Shown here one piece after another: positions 14,861 through 20,190 of a DNA stretch of 20,190 bases. The DNA comes from CAZJYI01 sp964550025 (GTDB lineage: Bacteria > Verrucomicrobiota > Kiritimatiellia > UBA8416 > CAYOBW01): NCBI GenBank assembly GCA_964550025.1, contig CAZJYI010000183.1, forward strand, positions 1 to 20,190, written 5' to 3'. Numbering within the stretch: the first letter of the stretch is position 1; each line of letters begins with the position of its first letter. A program made the translations under genes and the position numbers. The notes under the pieces were generated by a model, which was not told the DNA's origin, searched no databases, and worked only from the letters and a program-made list of their open reading frames with translations.

Positions 14861-14982
14861 GAGGGTCCCATTGCAAATGGGACCTACTGTGGCCCGCGCT
14901 TGCCGAGCGCGGGCGGAACTTGAGGGTCCCATTGCAAATGGGACCTACTGTGGCCCGCGCTTGCCGAGCGCGGGCGGAACTT
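14861..14982. repeat. Perfect tandem 61-bp repeat carrying two hairpins per unit
   Basis: Units 14861-14921 and 14922-14982 are identical. Each contains a minus-strand GTAG hairpin of the GGTCCC family (stem GGTCCCATT against AATGGGACC, loop TGC on the minus strand; 14864-14884 and 14925-14945). Each also has a second nine-pair stem, GCCCGCGCT against AGCGCGGGC, around TGCCG (14892-14914 and 14953-14975). Compared with the copies at 3551 and 14801, the eighth stem pair has changed from G-C to T-A on both sides, a compensatory change. Confidence 0.9.
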
Positions 14983-15014
14983 GGAACGAGAACGGCAGGA
15001 AGCTGGATGGAACC

Positions 15015-15560
15015 ATGTCCGACAACACACTGATGATGAACCGCGCACCGGTGCTCACGCTGTGGGCGGCCGTCATTGCGGAACGGATGGGGTACCCGTG
15101 GGAGACGGCGCTGACGCTGGGCAAAGGGGTGGCCGGCCTGAACGCGCAGTCCAAGGGCCGCATGCTCGGGATCTACGGACCGCCCAAATCACCTGAAGGG
15201 GGCGGACCGCCAAGAAAGACGGGGCTTGGCGAGGATTCCTGGGTCACACTGTGCGACCGGGGTGTACCGGTCAAGGAAACGGAGGACGGTATTCGAGCCG
15301 TCGTGAAGGACAAAGTCATCACACCCGAAAGCGTGGAGAAGTACCTCGGGCAGAAGTTCGGCGACCGCTACGGGGACGTGCGTGACGCCATGCGCGAGTT
15401 GGCCGGGGCATTCGATCCCGTGTCGCTGGAGGGAACAGCCTATTCACTCTACCAGCGCTTCCGTCCCGAGATCCCCAAAGGAAAACGTGGATGGGGCGCC
15501 AGGGGCACGCTGGACCTCGGGCTCATCCGATCGCTGGGAGGAGGAAAGAGTCATGACTGA
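15015..15560 (+). CDS. Conserved hypothetical protein, 181 residues
   Basis: I do not recognise a named function. The protein is soluble, without signal peptide or membrane helix. It has LTLWAAVIAERMGYPWETALTLGKGVAGLNAQSKG near residues 14-48, a central charged region (ITPESVEKYLGQKFGDRYGDVRDAMRELAGAFDP), and a C-terminal FRPEIPKGKRGWGARGTLDLGLIRSL. Proteins with this layout and the PEIP-GKRGWGA motif are, to my recollection, widespread but uncharacterised in bacteria. The start at ATG 15015 (MSDNTLMMNR) is chosen because codons further upstream lie in the tandem hairpin repeat; GGATGG upstream is a modest ribosome binding site. Its last eight bases overlap the following methyltransferase gene (ATGACTGA), suggesting coupled expression and perhaps a shared function. 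Residues 40-56 are encoded by a segment repeated at 16290-16340. Confidence 0.75.
   Translation: MSDNTLMMNRAPVLTLWAAVIAERMGYPWETALTLGKGVAGLNAQSKGRMLGIYGPPKSPEGGGPPRKTGLGEDSWVTLCDRGVPVKETEDGIRAVVKDKVITPESVEKYLGQKFGDRYGDVRDAMRELAGAFDPVSLEGTAYSLYQRFRPEIPKGKRGWGARGTLDLGLIRSLGGGKSHD
15536..15548 (+). promoter_or_regulatory. Ribosome binding site inside the 181-residue protein gene
   Basis: GGGAGGAGGAAAG within the last codons of the upstream gene precedes ATG 15553. It supports the methyltransferase start and translational coupling of the pair; the frame is open further upstream but without such a site. Confidence 0.65.
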
Positions 15561-16299
15561 GTGGTTCGAAAACGAGGCGTTTTGGGAGGGGACTTTCCCC
15601 TTCATGTTCCCGGACGAGAGGATGGAGGCGGCACCGGAGCAAGTGGACAAGATACTGGCCCTCGCGGAGTGTTCGGGAGGCGCCGTTCTCGACCTGTGCT
15701 GCGGGCCGGGGAGGCACAGCGTCGAACTGGCAAAACGCGGTTTCCGGGTTACCGGCGTGGACCGGACGCCGTTTCTGCTCGACAAGGCCCGTGAGCGGGG
15801 CCGCGCGCAAGGGGTTGATGTCGAGTGGATCCATCAGGACATGCGCGAGTTTTCGCGACCGGACGCATTTGACCTCGCTACCAGTATGTTCACTTCTTTC
15901 GGCTATTTCGACGACAAGGGCGAGGACCGGCACGTTCTTGCCAACATCTTCCTGTCGCTGAAGGCCGGCGGGCGGCTCGTCATGGAAATGATGGGCAAGG
16001 AACGGCTGGCGCACATATTCCAGCCGACGTCGTCACAGCAACTCGAAGACGGGACGCTACTGGTCGAACGCCGCGAGGTGTTTGACGACTGGACGCGCAT
16101 CCGCAACGAGTGGATTCTAATCAAGGACGACCGGGTTACGACCTTTCGCCTGCACCACACCGTCTACGCGGGGGAAGAGCTCAGAACGCTCCTCTCCGAT
16201 GCCGGGTTCGTCGACGTCCGCCTTTTCGGGGACCTCGACGGCAATCCGTACGGGACGGACGCCACGCGGCTTGTCGCCGTGGCCGCGAAGCCGGCTTGA
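15553..16299 (+). CDS. Class I SAM-dependent methyltransferase
   Basis: This 248-residue protein has the Methyltransf_25 pattern: an N-terminal WFENEAFWEGTFPFMFPDER lead that is common in this subgroup, motif I VLDLCCGPGRHSVELAKRG (about residues 49-67), VTGVDRTPFLLDKAR with the acidic ribose ligand, WIHQDMREF, and MFTSFGYFDDKGED followed by LKAGGRLVMEM. The C-terminal half is beta-rich (TLLVERREVFDDWTRIRNEW, FRLHHTVYAGEELRTLLSDAGF), as in small-molecule methyltransferases related to cypemycin/CmoA-like enzymes. It overlaps the 181-residue protein gene by eight bases. Its stop TGA falls inside a 51-bp segment copied from that neighbour gene, so the native C-terminus may have been cut or fused there, though VAVAAKPA is a plausible end for the fold. 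Confidence 0.85.
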   Translation: MTEWFENEAFWEGTFPFMFPDERMEAAPEQVDKILALAECSGGAVLDLCCGPGRHSVELAKRGFRVTGVDRTPFLLDKARERGRAQGVDVEWIHQDMREFSRPDAFDLATSMFTSFGYFDDKGEDRHVLANIFLSLKAGGRLVMEMMGKERLAHIFQPTSSQQLEDGTLLVERREVFDDWTRIRNEWILIKDDRVTTFRLHHTVYAGEELRTLLSDAGFVDVRLFGDLDGNPYGTDATRLVAVAAKPA

Positions 16300-16340
16300 A
16301 CGCCCAGTCCAACGGCCGCATGCTCGGGATCTACGGACCG
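16290..16340 (+). pseudogene. Fragment copied from the 181-residue protein gene
   Basis: This 51-bp stretch matches 15132-15182 at 48 of 51 positions. In the source frame it reads AGLNAQSNGRMLGIYGP against AGLNAQSKGRMLGIYGP. Of the three differences two are synonymous (CTG/TTG, GCG/GCC) and one changes Lys to Asn. The copied frame runs on as AGGWGLAELREYLFTYSPDE to a stop at 16424, but that continuation does not resemble the source gene. It overlaps the last ten bases of the methyltransferase gene and provides its TGA. Confidence 0.7.
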
Positions 16341-16384
16341 GCCGGGGGTTGGGGTCTTGCCGAGCTTCGGGAGTACCTGTTCAC

Positions 16385-18340
16385 CTACTCGCCAGATGAA
16401 ACAACGCCGCCCCCATCGAGGTAGGCGACGATTTCGCCGGCACACTCATCCACAGCCCTGGCCTTCGTCTTGACCGCTATCTCGGGGGTTCGCGGCGCCT
16501 CGTAGGGCGCGTCCACACCGGTAAACTGAGCGATCTCCCCGGCGCGCGCCTTGCCATAGAGGCCCTTCGGGTCGCGCTCTTCGCAGACCTCGAGTGGTGC
16601 ATCTACGAAAACCTCGACGAAACGGTCTTCTCCAATGGTCCTGCGTGCGGCCTCGCGGTCGGCACGATAGGGCGAAATGAAGGCGGTAATCACGATCAGG
16701 CCCGCGTCGTTCAATAGATGTGCCACTTCACTGACGCGCCGGATGTTTTCCGTACGATCGGCCGCGCTGAAGCCGAGATCGCGGTTGAGACCGTGCCGCA
16801 CGTTGTCACCGTCCAGGATGAAGCAGGCGTAACCGCGCTTGAACAGGGCGTGTTCGACTTCCCGCGCGATTGTTGACTTGCCGGAACCGCTGAGCCCGGT
16901 CAGCCACAGCGTCACGGGTTTCTGCCGAAGCAGAGCTTCCCGTTCTCCTGGGGAGACGCGACTCGATTCAAAACGGATGTGTTTGCTCTTCGGGCGGGTC
17001 AAGGCGGCCCCGCGCGGCGCGCTCCTGTTGTGGGGCAGGATCATGCCTGCCCCAACCGTTGCGTTTGAACCGCGGTCGATGACGATGAAGCAACCGGTGG
17101 CACGGTTGCGGCTGTAGGGGTCGAAGCAGACCGCGCGGTGGGTGGACAGGGCGATACGCCCGATCTCGTTGGCCCGGAGCGTATCGGCCTCCTGGCGGTG
17201 CAGCGTGTTGACGTCAAAGCGGTAGCGCAGCTCCGTGACCGAGGCCGTTACGAAGCTCGTCGTTGACTTGATCGCGTAGGGCGTGTTCAGCTTCAGCGGC
17301 TCGTCATTCATCCAGACGACGTTGGCATCGAACTCCTGCCCGACGCGCGGGCGATTATTGACGTGGACCAGCATGTCGCCGCGGCTGATGTCGATGTCGT
17401 CCTCGACCGTCAGTGTAACGGCCATGGGAGAAAACGCCTCGTCGCATTCGCCCTCGAACGTGGTGATTCCGGCGATCCTGGTCTGTCTTCCAGAGGGGAG
17501 GACCAGGACGGAGTCGCCTTTGCGCACGACACCGGACGCGACCGTTCCGCAGTAGCCCCGATAGTCCGGGCCGGGACGCAGAACGTACTGAACGGGGAAA
17601 CGCAAATCGATCAGGTTGCGGTCCGTCGACACCGGGACGGCCTCGAGGTAGTACAACAGCGGTCCTCCCCGGAACCACGGCATGTTCTCGCTTGGCTGCA
17701 CAACATTGTCGCCCCGCAGAGCCGAGATGGGAACGAAATGCACCTGCGGTTCCTGGAGTTTCGCGGCGAACCCCTCGTAGTCGCGGCAGATCCGGTCGAA
17801 TACCTGCTGCGAATAGCCGACAAGATCCATCTTGTTGACACACACAACCAGGTGCCGGATGCCGAGAAGGCTAGCAATGAAGCTGTGGCGGCGAGTCTGT
17901 TCCAGGACGCCGTGCCGCGCGTCGACGAGAAGGACGGCTAGGTCGCAGGTGGACGCCCCGGTAGCCATGTTGCGGGTGTACTGTTCGTGACCGGGCGTGT
18001 CGGCAACAATGAAGTTCCTCTTGTTGGTAGAGAAATAGCGGTAGGCGACATCGATCGTGATTCCCTGCTCGCGCTCTGCCTTCAAACCGTCGGTGAGCAG
18101 TGCGGGATCGAAATCCCCGCCTGTTGTGCCGTACGCCGCGGAGTCTTCAATGAGGGCCGCAAGCTGATCCTCGTAGACCACCTTGGAGTCGCATAGCAGA
18201 CGGCCGATCAGCGTGGACTTCCCGTCGTCAACGCTGCCGGCCGTAAGGAAACGGAGCATGCCCTTTTCGCCATGCCGTTTCAGGTAGGCGATGGCCTCTG
18301 TTTCAGTCCCGGGCAACCCGTCTGTCTGGTCCGCGGTCAC
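16385..18340 (-). CDS. cysNC: Bifunctional sulfate adenylyltransferase subunit 1 / adenylylsulfate kinase (CysN-CysC fusion)
   Basis: This 651-residue fusion provides the GTPase subunit of ATP sulfurylase and APS kinase. The N-terminal part has the G1 loop GSVDDGKS (residues 35-42), the G3 motif DTPGHEQYTRNMATGAS near 113-129 and the G4 motif NKMD near 168, then EF-Tu-like beta-barrel domains. The C-terminal kinase domain begins near residue 450, with its own P-loop GLSGSGKST near 480 and FILDGDNVRHGLNRDLGFS, which contains the APS-binding residues. With CysD it makes APS from sulfate and ATP, driven by GTP, and phosphorylates it to PAPS. GTG 18340 overlaps the CysD stop by one base, so the two are coupled. 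No CysH, CysI or sulfotransferase is present, so the PAPS could serve assimilation or glycan sulfation. Confidence 0.96.
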   Translation of the reverse strand: MTADQTDGLPGTETEAIAYLKRHGEKGMLRFLTAGSVDDGKSTLIGRLLCDSKVVYEDQLAALIEDSAAYGTTGGDFDPALLTDGLKAEREQGITIDVAYRYFSTNKRNFIVADTPGHEQYTRNMATGASTCDLAVLLVDARHGVLEQTRRHSFIASLLGIRHLVVCVNKMDLVGYSQQVFDRICRDYEGFAAKLQEPQVHFVPISALRGDNVVQPSENMPWFRGGPLLYYLEAVPVSTDRNLIDLRFPVQYVLRPGPDYRGYCGTVASGVVRKGDSVLVLPSGRQTRIAGITTFEGECDEAFSPMAVTLTVEDDIDISRGDMLVHVNNRPRVGQEFDANVVWMNDEPLKLNTPYAIKSTTSFVTASVTELRYRFDVNTLHRQEADTLRANEIGRIALSTHRAVCFDPYSRNRATGCFIVIDRGSNATVGAGMILPHNRSAPRGAALTRPKSKHIRFESSRVSPGEREALLRQKPVTLWLTGLSGSGKSTIAREVEHALFKRGYACFILDGDNVRHGLNRDLGFSAADRTENIRRVSEVAHLLNDAGLIVITAFISPYRADREAARRTIGEDRFVEVFVDAPLEVCEERDPKGLYGKARAGEIAQFTGVDAPYEAPRTPEIAVKTKARAVDECAGEIVAYLDGGGVVSSGE

Positions 18341-19248
18341 TAGAAGTAGCCCTCGCGCTTCTTCTCCTCCATGGAGGCCGCTCTGTCGCTGTCGATGGCG
18401 CGGCCCTGTCGTTCAGAGGTCCCGGCCCTCAGCATCTCCAGCACGATCTTGGGGACGGTGTCGGCGTCGGATTCGATGGCTCCAGTCAGCGGATAGCAGC
18501 CCAGCGTGCGAAAACGCACCCGCCGCATCCGGGGCTTCTCGCCCGATTCCAGCGGGAGACGCCCGTCGTCAACCAGAATCAGGTTGCCGTTCCGTTCCAC
18601 GACCGGCCGTTCTTCCGCGAAATACAGCGGCACGACCGGGATCTTCTCCTGCATGATATACAGCCAGACGTCGAGCTCGGTCCAGTTGGACAGGGGGAAT
18701 ACACGCATCGATTCACCCTTGTGAATACGATCACTGTAGATGTTCCACAGCTCCGGACGCTGGTTCCGGGGATCCCACTGGTGAAAGCGATCCCGGAAAC
18801 TGTAGATACGCTCCTTGGCGCGCGATTTCTCCTCGTCCCGGCGCGCGCCGCCGAGTGCTGCGTCAAAGCCGTAGTGATCCAACGCCTGCTTGAGTGCCTC
18901 GGTCTTCATGACGCGCGTGTGCTCTTCGGAGCCGAAGCCAAACGGGTTCATCCCGCGGGCGAGGCCGTCCCGGTTGATCCAGACCAGCAACTCGAAGCCG
19001 ATTTCCCGCGCTCGCCTGTCGCGAAACTCGATCATCTCGCGGAACTTGAACGTGGTGTCGACATGCATCAACGGGAAGGGAATGGGTGCCGGGTGGAAAG
19101 CCTTCCGCGCAAGACGCAGCATGACGGAGGAGTCCTTGCCGATCGAGTAAAGCATGACCGGCCTGACGAACGAAGCCGCGACCTCGCGCATGATGAAGAT
19201 CGACTCCGCCTCAAGGTGTTGGAGATGTGAGAAATGGTACGTGTTCAT
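18340..19248 (-). CDS. cysD: Sulfate adenylyltransferase subunit 2
   Basis: This 302-residue protein, the usual CysD length, is the catalytic PP-loop ATP pyrophosphatase subunit of ATP sulfurylase. It opens with HLQHLEAESIFIMREVAA, typical of the family, followed by the PP-loop LYSIGKDSSVMLRLARKAF. Further hallmarks are PFPLMHVDTTFKFREMIEFRD, GFDAALGGARRDEEKSRAKERIYSFRD, and the C-terminal RFRTLGCYPLTGAIESDADT. It forms APS from ATP and sulfate together with CysN. The start is ATG 19248 (MNTYHFSHL); the frame stays open for another 123 codons upstream, but those cross the end of the previous gene and have no CysD-like content. There is no strong ribosome binding site. It is 121 bp downstream of the chimeric glycosyltransferase-methyltransferase gene and may share its transcript. 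Confidence 0.96.
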   Translation of the reverse strand: MNTYHFSHLQHLEAESIFIMREVAASFVRPVMLYSIGKDSSVMLRLARKAFHPAPIPFPLMHVDTTFKFREMIEFRDRRAREIGFELLVWINRDGLARGMNPFGFGSEEHTRVMKTEALKQALDHYGFDAALGGARRDEEKSRAKERIYSFRDRFHQWDPRNQRPELWNIYSDRIHKGESMRVFPLSNWTELDVWLYIMQEKIPVVPLYFAEERPVVERNGNLILVDDGRLPLESGEKPRMRRVRFRTLGCYPLTGAIESDADTVPKIVLEMLRAGTSERQGRAIDSDRAASMEEKKREGYF

Positions 19249-19369
19249 CACGTGTATGACTTGGCTGATTTGATATGCTGTAAGTCCGAAGATCCGCCGA
19301 CCAACCGAGAACCTGCGTTGCGAAGCCTCTTCCCAGACGGATCTTCTTGCGAGCAGGTCGAGCCCGGAG

Positions 19370-20190
19370 TCATTTCCACCAGCACCCCAAACCATGACAT
19401 TCGTGCAGTGCCGCCTTCTTGCCGCTGAGCTCGGCAAAGAACCGCCCCACGGAGTCGAACGTGTCGACGTCGTGAAACAAGACGCGGCCACCTGGGCGTA
19501 CGTGCTTCGCGAAGGCGTTGAATTCGCGGGTAACACCCTCGTACGAATGATCTCCGTCGATGTGCAGTACGTCGATCGGAAGTGCGAAATCCCGTGCGGC
19601 ATCCTCTGCATCCGCAAGAACGATCTCCACGTTGGGGAACAGATTCAAGTGGCTGCGGACCCATGACTCCGCGTCGTTGTGCAACGTGAATATGTCGATG
19701 CCGAACACCTTGGCCCGGGGGAAATCGCGGGCCAGATTGAACAGGCTGTAGCCGTAGTCCACGCCAATCTCCACAATGCAACCCACTTCCTCCTCATCGT
19801 GAAGCTCGGCGAGATCCCGGTATTTCCGTTCGAGGCCGCGCAGGTCGATTACCCCGTCCAACGCCGGGTGATGATGCCCCGCCTCGCCGACCTGCACGAA
19901 CAGGATCTTCCCCCGAAAACGATCGACAACCTCCTGAAATCGCTCCCTGGACCACCACTTGATCGTGAAATCCCGTTTTCCACCCGCAACCACGATCCAG
20001 AATGGCACGTCCCGACCCACCAGCTCGTAGACCTGGGAGTACCACGATTTCTCCAGCTCCGAAACGTGGATGTCGCCCTTGAAGGCCGTCGGTTCGATGC
20101 TGAGCTCGAACTGCTTGTTGAGGAACTGCGTGAACCCGTGGATGAAATGATGCGGTGTCTGATTGCTGCGATGGATCAGCGGATACTCGC
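19370..20190 (-). CDS. Chimeric GT9 heptosyltransferase-like / methyltransferase protein (5' end beyond window)
   Basis: The frame is open from the right edge, so only the last 272 residues are visible. About the first 118 resemble GT9 ADP-heptose:LPS heptosyltransferase-like proteins: NQTPHHFIHGF, PFWIVVAGGKRDFTIKWW, GKILFVQVGEAGHHHPALDGVIDLRG. A normal GT9 would continue with a further stretch of the donor domain. Instead, from about 19835 the frame passes to LERKYRDLAELHDEEE and then a class I methyltransferase: VEIGVDYGYSLFNLARDFP (motif I), VFGIDIF, IVLADAEDAARDF, LHIDGDHSYEGVTREF and VRPGGRVLFHDVD, as in Methyltransf_24. Both parts are intact in sequence with no frameshift. The GT9 donor domain is cut short, so glycosyltransferase activity is doubtful; the methyltransferase core looks complete. 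A GTG at 20020 could also start a shorter protein. Confidence 0.75.
   Translation of the reverse strand, partial: EYPLIHRSNQTPHHFIHGFTQFLNKQFELSIEPTAFKGDIHVSELEKSWYSQVYELVGRDVPFWIVVAGGKRDFTIKWWSRERFQEVVDRFRGKILFVQVGEAGHHHPALDGVIDLRGLERKYRDLAELHDEEEVGCIVEIGVDYGYSLFNLARDFPRAKVFGIDIFTLHNDAESWVRSHLNLFPNVEIVLADAEDAARDFALPIDVLHIDGDHSYEGVTREFNAFAKHVRPGGRVLFHDVDTFDSVGRFFAELSGKKAALHECHGLGCWWK

Larger units (their letters stand above)
14759..15014. other. Intergenic hairpin block after the secreted hydrolase gene
   Basis: The gap has no supported gene. GCCCCTG and CAGGGC (14783-14799) form a small bulged hairpin soon after the stop codon, without a T-tract. It is followed by one plus-strand GTAG hairpin (14801-14824) and a tandem 61-bp repeat (14861-14982). 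These hairpins may help end transcription of the gene before them, which is inference. Confidence 0.6.

Noticed and set aside
13697..14932. A 411-codon minus-strand frame running into the tandem hairpin repeat
   Set aside because: Its first codons are in the 61-bp repeat and the rest is antisense to the hydrolase-like gene. The composition (Arg, Ala, Val-rich) is that of a shadow frame.
14861..14982. CRISPR array
   Set aside because: Only two units, directly adjacent with no variable spacers. It is a tandem duplication, not a CRISPR.

Overview
The window is a GC-rich bacterial chromosome segment with dense, Shine-Dalgarno-led, often overlapping genes, some starting at GTG or TTG. Gene content is typical of a Gram-negative cell-surface polysaccharide locus. 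A large secreted glycoside-hydrolase-like protein, a fused CysN/CysC and many intergenic hairpin repeats would fit a free-living member of the PVC group or a neighbouring uncultured phylum. That placement is inference; there is no rRNA or other marker here.

Layout: 1-333 is non-coding and repeat-rich (an inverted array of 13-bp units, then a head-to-head pair of GTAG-type hairpins). A zinc-ribbon methyltransferase runs leftward (334-1245). After a repeat-bearing gap, a rightward group encodes a polytopic GT39/ArnT-like glycosyltransferase, a methyltransferase, a small Trm112-like protein and a GT2 glycosyltransferase (1551-4955). It converges on, and overlaps, a six-gene leftward operon (10601-4915): Wzx-like flippase, methyltransferase, second methyltransferase, DUF2334/polysaccharide-deacetylase-like protein, GT4 glycosyltransferase, third methyltransferase. 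Most junctions in that operon are 1-4 nt overlaps, so it looks translationally coupled.

A 476-bp hairpin-rich gap separates this operon from a divergent 1226-residue secreted protein whose central region looks like a TIM-barrel glycoside hydrolase (11078-14758). A tandemly repeated hairpin block follows, then a two-gene unit of an uncharacterised 181-residue protein overlapping a methyltransferase (15015-16299). Leftward from the right side lie CysD and CysN/CysC (19248-16385), which make APS and PAPS. At the right edge is a leftward ORF in which the front part of a GT9 heptosyltransferase-like protein is joined in frame to a methyltransferase domain.

Together the genes suggest assembly, methylation and flipping of a surface glycan, with PAPS available for sulfation or sulfate assimilation; no sulfotransferase or PAPS reductase is visible. 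The most distinctive features are (1) several families of short hairpins with a common architecture (GTA followed by a stem whose first base is G), often in inverted pairs and with compensatory stem changes, resembling REP/REPIN elements of RAYT transposases although no transposase is present; (2) the GT9-methyltransferase chimera; (3) a 51-bp coding fragment of the 181-residue protein gene repeated at the end of the neighbouring methyltransferase gene, supplying its stop codon; (4) seven class I methyltransferase domains in 20 kb.
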